A DNA stretch of 64,000 nt from Phycisphaerae bacterium (GTDB taxonomy: Bacteria > Planctomycetota > Phycisphaerae > Tepidisphaerales > Tepidisphaeraceae): positions 1 to 64,000 of the forward strand of contig JAICIO010000016.1 of NCBI GenBank assembly GCA_025924315.1, given 5' to 3'. The position numbers and the translations under genes were made by a program. The notes below the pieces were generated by a model. That model was not told the DNA's origin. It made no database searches and saw only the letters and a program-made list of their open reading frames with translations. This document shows, one piece after another, positions 50,347 through 59,732 of the stretch; position 1 is the first letter of the stretch, and the number at the start of each line of letters is the position of its first letter.

Positions 50347-52283
50347 TTTGTATCGGTAGAAGACGGACGGCTCGCCGCGGGCAGCGGCCACACGGTGATC
50401 GTCTGAGTACCCGCGTGAAGGTTTTGAATCGCGCCGGCGATTGCGTTGTCTGGCGTGATCGGCTGCCCGAGCAGATCGAAATCGTCGGACTTCGGCGTGC
50501 TCGGTTCTGTCGTTGGGATCGCGGGCGCGGCGGGGATGGCGCTCGCGGACGGCACGTCGATCTGAAGCTGGTATTTGTCCTTGTCGAGATGCATCCGGAA
50601 CCCCGCGGGCAGCGGCGCGCTGTTCTCATCCATCTTCATGACCGTCCGCCACTGCGGCAGCGAAAGTGTCACGACGCGCTTGGGATCGGCGTCGCGATGC
50701 TCGCTGGCGGGCAGATCTGCTTTCAATCGCTCGCGACACGCGGCGAGAATCGTCTTGGCGGGGATGCGGCCCATGTTGTCGTTGATCACGAAGTACGGAT
50801 TCGGATCGAGCGCGTTGTGATCGGAATGGTTGTCGTGCGAGCGGGGCGATTCGAGCGGCAGCGCGATGTCGGCGTCGTGGTTGCCGAAGAAGAGGTTGCC
50901 GCCGATGGACTCATTCGAGGTTTCGGAAAGGCGTCTGCCTCCATAGGAGCGCTCGGCCGCGACGCGCATCTCGAGGCCGTAGTGCGCGTTGCCCGTCAAG
51001 GTGTTGTGCGTGATCGTGACGTCGGAGGAATCATGCGCATAAATGCCGTCGCCGAAATAGGGCGGCCACAGTGCCGGAGTTTGCGCGCAGAGGTTGTGAT
51101 CGACCACGCAAGGCCCGAAGCCGAATTCGACGAAGATCCCCGCGCCGCGGTTGCGGATAGCAACGTTGCGCGTGACGCGGGCGTTTTCCCAGCCGTTGTC
51201 GAGCCAGATGCCGAATGACGCATTGTCTTCGATGAGATTGCCCTCGAGCAGGCCATGGCGGAAGGCATGGACCTTGATGCCCGCGGCCTCGGCGTCGGCG
51301 AGTGACCACGGCGGTTTGGGGTTCTCGCCACCGGCACTGGCATTATTGCGCACGATGTTGTTGATGATGCGGACGTCGTCGGTGTTCCACGCGGCGATGC
51401 CGCATTGGGCGTTATCCGTGACCACGTTGCCTTCGACCAGGTTCTGCCCGCCGATGATGAGGTGCATGTCCTGGGGATCGGTGTAGGTCATCAACTTCAT
51501 GTTCCAGGTTTCGCTGCCGCAGTCGATGCCTTTGCCGGTGGTTTGACGGACGATGTTGTCGCGGATGGTCCAGAATCTTCCGCTGCGCGTGCTGAGCGCG
51601 CCGAGCTGTGGCCAGCCGACATGAGTCGCCGCGCGCTCGAAGATGAAGCCCTCGACGTCGATGAAGCGCAACCCGCGGCGATGCGGGGCGAAGATGCGGT
51701 CGCGCGTGGTGATTTCGATCGAATTCTTCGCGGGGGCGGCGTCGCCCTGAAGATGAATGAGCAACTGCTTGCCGTCATCGCTCGACATCCAACTGTTTGG
51801 CGTCTTGATCAGCGATTCCTGAGTGGTGACCTGCAGCAGCGGCTGATCGTTTTGGAAGACAAGCGCGGTGCGCTTGCTTCCCTTGGCGCCGGCGAACGGG
51901 TTCCCGAAGACGAAGGCTTGCTGCGGAAGTGTCGCGCTGAAGACGCCCGCGGCCTCGGGTATGGGTTGCCATGTCGCGTTGAGAACGTCGGTTCCGCGCA
52001 CGATGGCCGCGTGCCGGGGCACCGAGCGATAAAGTATCGGCTTGTTCGGCGCGCCGCTGCGCGCGGGCGAAACCCATTCGTGATAGATGCCAGGACCCAC
52101 GGTAACGACATCGCCCGGCTGCGCTTCTTGCGCCGCGGCGCTGATCGTGCGTAGCGGATGATCCGCCGATCCGTCCGCGCTGTCAGACGCATTCGCATCC
52201 GCTTGGCGCACGAACCATTCGCGTGCGGAAGCCGTCGAATCGAATGACAGCGTCAGGGCGCAAAACACCAGCACGCTCTTCAT
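50343..52283 (-). CDS. Secreted right-handed beta-helix protein, paralogue A
   Basis: 646 residues. Signal peptide MKSVLVFCALTLSFDSTASA, then DADH-type opening REWFVRQADANASDSADGS and a long parallel beta-helix with repeated coil turns (LVEGNVVTDNAQCGIAAWNTDDVRII, NASFGIWLDNGWENARVTRN). The fold matches Beta_helix/PL-like carbohydrate-binding or lyase proteins; an exact PL family is not clear. It is closely similar along its whole length to the protein at 55277-57205. The C-terminal QLQIDVPSASA... DDFDLLGQPI ... NLHAGTQTITVWPLP is shared only with that paralogue. Four-base overlap with the next gene. Confidence 0.82.
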   Translation of the reverse strand: MKSVLVFCALTLSFDSTASAREWFVRQADANASDSADGSADHPLRTISAAAQEAQPGDVVTVGPGIYHEWVSPARSGAPNKPILYRSVPRHAAIVRGTDVLNATWQPIPEAAGVFSATLPQQAFVFGNPFAGAKGSKRTALVFQNDQPLLQVTTQESLIKTPNSWMSSDDGKQLLIHLQGDAAPAKNSIEITTRDRIFAPHRRGLRFIDVEGFIFERAATHVGWPQLGALSTRSGRFWTIRDNIVRQTTGKGIDCGSETWNMKLMTYTDPQDMHLIIGGQNLVEGNVVTDNAQCGIAAWNTDDVRIINNIVRNNASAGGENPKPPWSLADAEAAGIKVHAFRHGLLEGNLIEDNASFGIWLDNGWENARVTRNVAIRNRGAGIFVEFGFGPCVVDHNLCAQTPALWPPYFGDGIYAHDSSDVTITHNTLTGNAHYGLEMRVAAERSYGGRRLSETSNESIGGNLFFGNHDADIALPLESPRSHDNHSDHNALDPNPYFVINDNMGRIPAKTILAACRERLKADLPASEHRDADPKRVVTLSLPQWRTVMKMDENSAPLPAGFRMHLDKDKYQLQIDVPSASAIPAAPAIPTTEPSTPKSDDFDLLGQPITPDNAIAGAIQNLHAGTQTITVWPLPAASRPSSTDTK

Positions 52284-52492
52284 GATCAAGAATTGCTCCG
52301 TTGCGGCGAGGACGGGCCTGACCCTCGACTGGGCCAACATGATACCCATACGCTCGATTCGTGCGCGGTGTTGAAGAATGCCTCGAAGTGCGGATGATCC
52401 CGGCTTCGTCGATGCCTCAGCGCCAGATGAGAGTCCGCCACACTGACGTGCGTGGTACCGCCTCCATCCCAACGATACGATCGAACACGATC

Positions 52493-55261
52493 ATGCCCAA
52501 TTCACGACTTGCCAAAGTTTTTACACTCGGCGCGTTCCTTGCGATGACACTAATCTTCACGCGCGGCGCGGTCGCGGTTGAAACGACCGTCAAGGTGAAT
52601 GTTTCCGGCGGGGTGATTCACAAGATCCATGGCGATGATCGCATTAACCCTCAACTCTTCGCCGCGGATGTCGGGTCGGGAGGTTTCGCTGGCTGGAAAG
52701 AGGCGAACCTTCAGTGGTTCCGCAGCACCAGCGTCATTCGAATCCCGGGTTTGACTGAGGATGCAAAAAACCCTGGACATCCCGATCCCGCCGCGCTGGA
52801 TAAGGCGTTTCCCACCAAGGGCACCAGCGGCAGCAAGCCCGAGTTCAACATGATTCACATGTTTTTCCCGGGCCAGCCGGCGGACACGCCGCCGTGGGTT
52901 TCGCCCATGGCTGGCCGAGAGGGCAGCCCGGAGGCGAGCAAGGCTTTCGGTGAAGTCGCTGCACGCGTCGTCGCATCGGAGCTGCGGCCTTATGCGGACG
53001 GGAGCATTCCTCAAACGATGTTCGAAATGGGGAATGAGATGATGTACCCGTGGATCAAGTCGCCGTTCTTTCAGATCGACTCGACGCGATTTTCGCCCGC
53101 ATCGTACGGCAACAACAACGCCAAGGCCTATCGGCAGTGGGTGTATTACACCGCCAAGGCGATCAAAGATCGCTCGCCGGATGCGAAAATCCTCGGCGGC
53201 GCGGGGGACATGGCGCTGGCGGCCTTTGACTGGTGGGGATGGAACAATTGGGACAAGCCGTTTCTGGATCTGTGCACACCGTATGTCGATTATTACGTGA
53301 CGCACTGGTACGACGAAGATCCGATGGAGATCGTGCTCGAGGCGGGGCTCGTTCGCGCTTACACGGAAAAGAAGTTTGCCAAACCGCTCAGTACGCAAAT
53401 CACCGAAAGCGGCCTGGCGGTGAGCGGGCCGGAAGCGCCGCTCGATGTGCAGTGGTCGCGGCTGCAGTATTCGGCATCGGTGAAGTTCGCGGCGCTGAGG
53501 GACCCGGACAAGATCTCCGGGATTTACGATTTCATCTGGAGCGCGAAAGAGGCGCCGTACTGGACGATCAAAGGGAGCTTGCTCGAGAAGTGGCTGCAGG
53601 CGACGAAGGATTTGCGCGGGCAAACCATCCTCGCGCAAAGCTCTTCGCCGACGGTGCTGGTCGCTGCGACACAGGGGGACAATTCGCTCGTGATGGTCGC
53701 GGAAAACTTTGGCGATGGACCGGAGTCGGTGGATGTCAAAGTCACCGCGCCCAAAGGCCGCAAGGTCACCGGATACGAAATTACCCTCCTGAACTATGAC
53801 GCCGCATCCGACAAAGTCAGTGATGAGAAACGATCCACGCCGCTTCCTTCTCCGGCATCAGAGTTCGCTTGTCCGGTAAAACTCTCGGCCGGCGGGACGG
53901 TCGCGATCATGGCAAATCTGGATGGACCAATCGCGACGGATCGCGTGGTGTCAACGGATGAATTTACGAGCGATCAATTCCTCGTTCCCGCCGGCGAGCC
54001 GATCCACGTCAACGTCACGAAGGAAGCGAAGAGCGAACATGCGCTGCTGCGCATGGCGGTGGAGAATAAGACGAGCCACTGGTCGGATGTTTGGGTGAAG
54101 ATCAACGGCGAATTGTATCAGATGCCGTCTTCACTTTGGCGCAGACCATTAAGGCTGTTCGAGATTCCGATCGAATCATCGATCATCAAGCAGAAGAATA
54201 CGATCGAGGTGATTGCGGATCCCTCGGCCGAGCTTCGCGTCGTGATGACCGCGATCGAACTGTCGGATGTGCCGATGGATTCTGTGAACCCGCGGCCGAT
54301 GCTGGCGATGGCGCAGATTCAAGCTCCGTCAGAAACGCTCGAGGGCGGCAAAAGCTATTCGGTGAGTATCGTGACGCCCGCGGGCACATCATCGACTCTC
54401 GATCCCGGCCACATCGTGTGGTCGCTTCCCGAGGGTTGGGAGATGAAGCCGGGCACTCTTTCCAACGGACAGTATTCGGCCGAATTGAAGATCCCCGATG
54501 ACGCCGTGGTCGATTGGTATCCACTTTACGCGAAGGTCGACATCGCCGATGAGCACATCGATCTCCATACGCAGGTTCGTGTCATCACGCCGATTGCGTG
54601 CGACGAATTCAAGACCGCTCCGAAGATCGACGGCGATCTTTCGGAATGGGCGGACCACAAGTCGTACGAAATCCTCACACCGACGTGGCAATACCAGCGA
54701 CTGATGTGGATGCCCGGTCACCGTGACTACCAGCACACCGGAAAATCCATGCGCTTCGGATGGTCAAAGGACGGCTTCTACTTCGCCGTCGAGATGGAGC
54801 CGCGCAAGGAGCTCTGGTCGGACAAGTGGAATCACCGCAAACACGAATGGATCGATTTGTATTTCGATCTTCTCGACGACCGAGAGTGGTTCACCTATCG
54901 CCGCGATGACGATCAGTTTGGAATTGTTCTGAACGATAATGGCGAAGCGATTGTTTCCGAACCCATCTGGGTCGGCGCCGCGCCGAAATACACCGTCAAG
55001 CCGCTGCCCGGCGCCGTCGCGAAATGGGTGAAGAAGGATGGCCACACGATCGTCGAGGGCTTCATCCCCGCCGATGCTTTTGAGGTCTGGGCGCCGCGGC
55101 AGATCTCGAAGATCGGTTTCGACTTCCGCATCGCCGATCCGTTTGACTGGTACGGCCGCGGCTATGAGTCCGCGCTGGATCAAATGCCGACGTCGTATGG
55201 ATGGGGCCAGGAGCAGGTCATGACGTGCCCTGCGCTCTGGGCGGCGATGAAGTTCAGGTAA
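52493..55261 (+). CDS. Secreted clan-A-like glycoside hydrolase with CBM9-like tail
   Basis: 922 residues. Signal peptide (AKVFTLGAFLAMTLIFTRGAVA). Residues 35-400 form a TIM barrel with the clan-A pair: acid/base Glu in FEMGNEMMYPW (about residue 180) and nucleophile Glu in TQITESGLA (about residue 304). This resembles the GH39/GH86/agarase-type clan-A enzymes, exact family uncertain. A beta-sandwich (400-700) follows, and the last 220 residues start KIDGDLSEWADHKSYE, a CBM9/DOMON-type module for sugar binding. It lies between two paralogous beta-helix genes on the other strand. The start at 52493 begins the signal peptide. Confidence 0.82.
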   Translation: MPNSRLAKVFTLGAFLAMTLIFTRGAVAVETTVKVNVSGGVIHKIHGDDRINPQLFAADVGSGGFAGWKEANLQWFRSTSVIRIPGLTEDAKNPGHPDPAALDKAFPTKGTSGSKPEFNMIHMFFPGQPADTPPWVSPMAGREGSPEASKAFGEVAARVVASELRPYADGSIPQTMFEMGNEMMYPWIKSPFFQIDSTRFSPASYGNNNAKAYRQWVYYTAKAIKDRSPDAKILGGAGDMALAAFDWWGWNNWDKPFLDLCTPYVDYYVTHWYDEDPMEIVLEAGLVRAYTEKKFAKPLSTQITESGLAVSGPEAPLDVQWSRLQYSASVKFAALRDPDKISGIYDFIWSAKEAPYWTIKGSLLEKWLQATKDLRGQTILAQSSSPTVLVAATQGDNSLVMVAENFGDGPESVDVKVTAPKGRKVTGYEITLLNYDAASDKVSDEKRSTPLPSPASEFACPVKLSAGGTVAIMANLDGPIATDRVVSTDEFTSDQFLVPAGEPIHVNVTKEAKSEHALLRMAVENKTSHWSDVWVKINGELYQMPSSLWRRPLRLFEIPIESSIIKQKNTIEVIADPSAELRVVMTAIELSDVPMDSVNPRPMLAMAQIQAPSETLEGGKSYSVSIVTPAGTSSTLDPGHIVWSLPEGWEMKPGTLSNGQYSAELKIPDDAVVDWYPLYAKVDIADEHIDLHTQVRVITPIACDEFKTAPKIDGDLSEWADHKSYEILTPTWQYQRLMWMPGHRDYQHTGKSMRFGWSKDGFYFAVEMEPRKELWSDKWNHRKHEWIDLYFDLLDDREWFTYRRDDDQFGIVLNDNGEAIVSEPIWVGAAPKYTVKPLPGAVAKWVKKDGHTIVEGFIPADAFEVWAPRQISKIGFDFRIADPFDWYGRGYESALDQMPTSYGWGQEQVMTCPALWAAMKFR

Positions 55262-55276
55262 GAACGCACCGATAGA

Positions 55277-57205
55277 TCATTTCTGTCCTTCCTTCCGCAC
55301 TACTTCGGGCAGTGGCCAGAGACTGATCGTCTGCGTGCCTGCGTGCAAATGCTGGATTGCGCCGGCGACAGCTTTGCCATGCTCGACCGGCTGTCCGAGC
55401 AAATCAAAATCGTCCGCGGGGCCCGCGGGCGTCGTCAGGATAGCATCGGCCGTTGGCATGTCGATCTGCAACTGCACCTTCTGGTTCTGGTCAAGCCGCA
55501 TGTGAAACTTCTCGGGAAGCGTCGTGGTGTTCAGATCCACCTGCATCACCGCGCGCCATGCGTCCAGTGACAGGGTTGGCAGTTGCTTCGGATCCGACAG
55601 GTCTGGCCAATCGCTCTTCGGCACCTCCGCGACCTGCAACCGGTCGCGGCACTCTCGTTGAATCATCGCGATGGGAATTCGGCCGGCGAGGTTGTTGATG
55701 CCGAACTTCGCGCCCGGTTCGATCGCGTTGTAATCGGAAACGTTGTCGCGCGACCGCGGCGACGTGAGCGGCCAGAAGATCGCGCCCACTTTGTTGCCGT
55801 AGAAAACGTTTCCCGTGATCGTTTCGTTTGAAGCCTCAGCCATGTGCTTCGGGCCGTAAACACGCTCTGTCACCACGATCTGTTCCACGCCGTAATGCGC
55901 GTTACCCAGGAACGTGTTGTGTGTGATCGTTACGCCGGACGAATCGTGCGTGTAGATGCCATCGCCGAAGTAAGGCGGATCGAGCAGCACGTTCGCCGCG
56001 GAGAAATTGTGATCGACCAGGATCGGCCCGAAGCCCAGTTCGACGAAAATCCCTGAGCCGTGATTGCCGATGCAGACGTTCCGTGTGACGCGGGCGTTCT
56101 CCCATCCGTTGTCGAGCCAGATACCGAACGATGAGTTGTTGACCACCAGGTTGCGCTCGATCACGCCATTGCGGAAGGCGTGAACTTTGATCCCGCCGGC
56201 CTCGAAATCGATGAGCGAGTGCTCACTGCCGAGCGCGGACGAGCAGTTGTCGCGAACCACGTTCCCGATGATTCTTACAAAATCAGTGTTCCACGCGGCG
56301 ATGCCACCTTCGGCGTTGTCGGTGCAGACATTGCCTTCGACGAGGTGATGCCCGCCGATGAAAATGTGCTTGTCCGGGGTTTCAGTGTCGATGAGCTCGG
56401 CCGGATCCCAGGTTTCACTCCCGCAATCAATGCCGCGGCCGGTGGTCTGCCGAACGATGTTGTTGCGGATGATCCAATATTGGCCGCTGCGCGTGCTGAC
56501 GGCGCCGAGCTGCGGAAAGCCAGGGCGAGTGGCGCAGCGCTCGAAGACAAAACCGTCGACAGTGATATAGCCTTGCCCACGCCGATGCGGGGCAAAGATT
56601 CGATCGCGCGTGGTAATCTCGATCGTGCCGGCGGCCGGTGCGACGTTGTCCTTCAGATGAACGAGCAGCTGCTGGCCATCATCGCTGGCGAACCAGCTGT
56701 CGGGTGTCTTTGCCAGGTCCACGCGCGTCACCACCTGCGAGAGCACCTGATCCTTAAAGAAGACCAGCGCGTTGCATGGGCTGATCTGCTTTTTCTTCGA
56801 CGGCGGCGGTCGCACGAACGGGTTGCCAAAGATGAATGCCTTCTGCGGCAGCGGGGCTGTAAAGACGCCAGTCGCATCGGGCACCGGTTGCCACTGCGCA
56901 TCGAGGACGTCCGTGCCACGAACGATCGCCGCGTGTTCCGGTACTGAGCGATAAAGAATCGGAGCGCTCGCGCTTCCCCCGCGCGCGGGTGAAACCCATT
57001 CGTGATAGATGCCGGCGCCGACGCTGACGACGTCACCGGGCTGAGCGAGCTGGGCCGCGGCGTTGATCGTGCGAAATGGATGATCGTTGGAACCGTCGCC
57101 GCTGTCCGACGCCGCCGGATCCGCTTGACGAACGAACCATTCTTTCGCGGATGCAGTTGAGGCGAACGAGATCGTCAGCACACAAACGACAAGCAGGCTC
57201 TTCAC
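55277..57205 (-). CDS. Secreted right-handed beta-helix protein, paralogue B
   Basis: 642 residues, same architecture as 50343-52283: signal peptide MKSLLVVCVLTISFASTASA, KEWFVRQADPAASDSGDGS, coils such as LVEGNVCTDNAEGGIAAWNTDFVRII, and the shared C-terminal DDFDLLGQP ... LHAGTQTISLWPLP. It carries a short basic insertion PPPSKKKQ not in paralogue A, and different Cys positions. Convergent with the CBM9-like hydrolase gene at only 15 bases. It has no downstream lyase-like gene, unlike paralogue A. A likely duplication within the glycan region. Confidence 0.82.
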   Translation of the reverse strand: MKSLLVVCVLTISFASTASAKEWFVRQADPAASDSGDGSNDHPFRTINAAAQLAQPGDVVSVGAGIYHEWVSPARGGSASAPILYRSVPEHAAIVRGTDVLDAQWQPVPDATGVFTAPLPQKAFIFGNPFVRPPPSKKKQISPCNALVFFKDQVLSQVVTRVDLAKTPDSWFASDDGQQLLVHLKDNVAPAAGTIEITTRDRIFAPHRRGQGYITVDGFVFERCATRPGFPQLGAVSTRSGQYWIIRNNIVRQTTGRGIDCGSETWDPAELIDTETPDKHIFIGGHHLVEGNVCTDNAEGGIAAWNTDFVRIIGNVVRDNCSSALGSEHSLIDFEAGGIKVHAFRNGVIERNLVVNNSSFGIWLDNGWENARVTRNVCIGNHGSGIFVELGFGPILVDHNFSAANVLLDPPYFGDGIYTHDSSGVTITHNTFLGNAHYGVEQIVVTERVYGPKHMAEASNETITGNVFYGNKVGAIFWPLTSPRSRDNVSDYNAIEPGAKFGINNLAGRIPIAMIQRECRDRLQVAEVPKSDWPDLSDPKQLPTLSLDAWRAVMQVDLNTTTLPEKFHMRLDQNQKVQLQIDMPTADAILTTPAGPADDFDLLGQPVEHGKAVAGAIQHLHAGTQTISLWPLPEVVRKEGQK

Positions 57206-57306
57206 GATCGAATCTTTCTGTTGAGGATCCGTGGGACAGTGAGACTATCCCGATTCGACGGGAAAAAGAAAAGCGCGGAGCACCGTCGTGATACATTACG
57301 CGCGAT

Positions 57307-59658
57307 ATGATCGACATCAGCCGCAGAGATATGATACGAGCCGCGGTGATCGCAGGAGCTGCGATGCTCACATCGGATGTTTCATCGGCGCTTTCGGACG
57401 AATCGCGCGAGAAGAGGTCGCCGCTCGTTCTGTGGTACCGACAGCCCGCAAAAGAGTGGGTCGAAGCGCTTCCACTCGGCAACGGGCGGATCGGCGCGAT
57501 GCTCTTCGGCGGAGTCGACGAAGAGCGGCTGCAGCTGAACGAAGACACGCTCTGGGCCGGCGGGCCGTACGATCCGATCAGTCCCGAAGCGCACGACGCG
57601 CTGCCTGAAGTTCGCCGGCTGATTTTCGCCGGCAAATACGCGGAAGCGCGCGATCTCGTAGCGCAAAAGGTGCTCGCGCGGCCCGTTCGGCAGATGCCGT
57701 ATCAAACCGTCGGAGATTTGATTCTTCGCTTCGATGGCGAGAACCCGGCCAGCGATTATCGGCGCGAATTGGATCTCGATCGGGCCGTCGCGCGCGTCAC
57801 CTTCACTTCCGGCGCGATCCGATTTGTGCGCGAAGTGTTCGCTTCGCCGGTTGATCAGGTAATCCTCGTTCGACTGACTGCGGACAAGCCCGCGGCGATC
57901 AACGTGACGCTCTCGATAAAAACGCCGCAGCAGGCGAGCGCGTCGATTGAGCAACCCAGCACGCTTGTCGTGAGCGGCAAGAATGGCGACGCGTACGGCA
58001 TCGAGGGGAAGCTCAAGTTCGAAGCGCGCGTCCGCGCGATGAGCGACGGCGGGGCGATCGAAGCCGGCAAGGACGAGTTGCGTATTCGCGATGCGAACAG
58101 CGTGACGCTGCTGATCGCGATGGCGACGAGTTACAAGCGCTACGACGACATCACCGGCGATCCGGCTTCGCTGACGCGAACGGCAATCGAGAAAGCCGCG
58201 CCTCGACCGTACGACGCGATGCTCGCGGATCACATCGCGGAGCACCGCCGGCTCTTTCGCCGCGTGTCGATCGATCTCGGCACGACCGCGGCGGCGAATC
58301 GTCCGACCGACGAGCGCATCAATGATTCCGCGAAGAGCAACGATCCGGCGCTGGCGGCGCTCTATTACCAGGTCGGGCGGTATCTGCTGATCTGCAGCTC
58401 GCGGCCCGGCACGCAGCCGGCCAATCTGCAAGGCATCTGGAACGACAGCCAGTTGCCGCCATGGGGCAGCAAGTACACCATCAACATTAACACGGAGATG
58501 AACTTCTGGCCGGTTGAATCCACAAACTTGGCGGAGTGCGCGCTGCCGCTCTTCCGCCTCGTGAAAGAGATCGCGGAAACCGGCGCGACGACCGCGAAGA
58601 AGATGTACGGCGCTCGCGGCTGGGTCGCGCATCACAACACCGATCTATGGCGCGCCACCGCGCCGATTGACGGCCCCAACTACGGCATGTGGCCCACCGG
58701 CGGGGCGTGGCTTTGTCAGAATCTCTGGGAGCATTATCTCTACAGCAACGACCTCGAGTATCTGCGCCAGCTTTATCCGATTCTGAAAGGCGCCGCCGAG
58801 TTTTTCGTGGACACGCTTGTTGAAGAACCGACGCACAAGTGGATTGTCACCTGTCCATCGCTCTCGCCGGAGAACGAGCACCACAAAGGCGTCGCCACCT
58901 GCGCCGGCCCAGCGATGGATCAGCAGATCCTTCGCGATCTTTTCGCAAATTGCATTCGCGCTTCGGAATTGCTCGCCGTCGATGAAGAGTTTCGCGCGCA
59001 GCTCACGCAAACGCGGGCGCGTCTCGCGCCGGATCAGATCAGCAAGTCCGGGCATCTGCAGGAATGGCTCGAGGATTGGGATCTTCAGGTGGACGATCTT
59101 CATCATCGTCACGTGTCGCATCTCTATGCGCTCTTCCCGAGCAATCAGATCGATCCGCGAACGACGCCGGAGCTTGCGGCGCCGGCGCGCAAGTCGCTCG
59201 AGATTCGTGGCGACATGGCGACAGGCTGGGCGATCGCGTGGCGGATCAATCTGTGGGCGCGGCTGGGCGACGGCGAGCGTGCGCACAAAATTGTGAAGAT
59301 GCTCCTCGATCCATCGCGCACCTATCCGAATATGTTCGACGCGCATCCGCCGTTCCAGATCGACGGCAACTTCGGCGGAACGAGCGGCATCACCGAAATG
59401 CTCCTGCAAAGCCACGGCGGAGAGATTCGCTTGCTGCCGGCATTACCCAGCGCGTGGCCGAACGGATCGATCAAAGGCATTCGCGCCCGCGGCGGGTTTG
59501 AAGTCGATCTCGCGTGGGCGAACGGCGCACCCACTCGCGCGGTTATTCGCGCCGCACGCAGGGGCCCATGCCGCCTTCGCTACCGCGATCGCGAAGCGGC
59601 AACTGAGATGCGCGCCGGACAGAGCTACGCATTCGATGCTCAATTAAGTCGAGTGTAG
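57307..59658 (+). CDS. GH95 alpha-L-fucosidase/galactosidase
   Basis: 783 residues. Twin-arginine-type start (SRRDMIRAAVIAGAAML), suggesting folded export. The N-terminal domain opens with the GH95 block EWVEALPLGNGRIGAMLFGG followed by LNEDTLWAGGP, where the family residues bind the substrate. The alpha/alpha barrel carries NLQGIWNDSQLPPWGSKYTININTEMNFWP, the GH95 catalytic region (Asn/Glu/Asp), and HRHVSHLYALFP near the end. GH95 enzymes release alpha-1,2-L-fucose or galactose from glycans; the actual sugar is not predictable. Its TAG stop codon is the TAG of a P1 repeat. Confidence 0.93.
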   Translation: MIDISRRDMIRAAVIAGAAMLTSDVSSALSDESREKRSPLVLWYRQPAKEWVEALPLGNGRIGAMLFGGVDEERLQLNEDTLWAGGPYDPISPEAHDALPEVRRLIFAGKYAEARDLVAQKVLARPVRQMPYQTVGDLILRFDGENPASDYRRELDLDRAVARVTFTSGAIRFVREVFASPVDQVILVRLTADKPAAINVTLSIKTPQQASASIEQPSTLVVSGKNGDAYGIEGKLKFEARVRAMSDGGAIEAGKDELRIRDANSVTLLIAMATSYKRYDDITGDPASLTRTAIEKAAPRPYDAMLADHIAEHRRLFRRVSIDLGTTAAANRPTDERINDSAKSNDPALAALYYQVGRYLLICSSRPGTQPANLQGIWNDSQLPPWGSKYTININTEMNFWPVESTNLAECALPLFRLVKEIAETGATTAKKMYGARGWVAHHNTDLWRATAPIDGPNYGMWPTGGAWLCQNLWEHYLYSNDLEYLRQLYPILKGAAEFFVDTLVEEPTHKWIVTCPSLSPENEHHKGVATCAGPAMDQQILRDLFANCIRASELLAVDEEFRAQLTQTRARLAPDQISKSGHLQEWLEDWDLQVDDLHHRHVSHLYALFPSNQIDPRTTPELAAPARKSLEIRGDMATGWAIAWRINLWARLGDGERAHKIVKMLLDPSRTYPNMFDAHPPFQIDGNFGGTSGITEMLLQSHGGEIRLLPALPSAWPNGSIKGIRARGGFEVDLAWANGAPTRAVIRAARRGPCRLRYRDREAATEMRAGQSYAFDAQLSRV

Positions 59659-59731
59659 GGTCCGCTTCGGCGGACCGGTTATTTCTCCTGTCGGGAATGC
59701 GAATAACCGGTCCGCTGAAGCGGACCCTACA
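59655..59731. repeat. P1 palindrome, copy 6, fills a convergent gap exactly
   Basis: GTAGGGTCCGCTTCGGCGG to CCGCTGAAGCGGACCCTACA. Its TAG at 59656-59658 is the GH95 stop, and two bases beyond its other end lies the TAA of the GH88-like gene. So the gap between the two stop codons is essentially the repeat. Confidence 0.9.
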
Positions 59732-59732
59732 A

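Noticed and set aside
10289-59731. P1 copies as insertion-sequence ends or CRISPR repeats
   Set aside because: No transposase between copies, no regular spacing, and the copies are themselves palindromic units thousands of bases apart.
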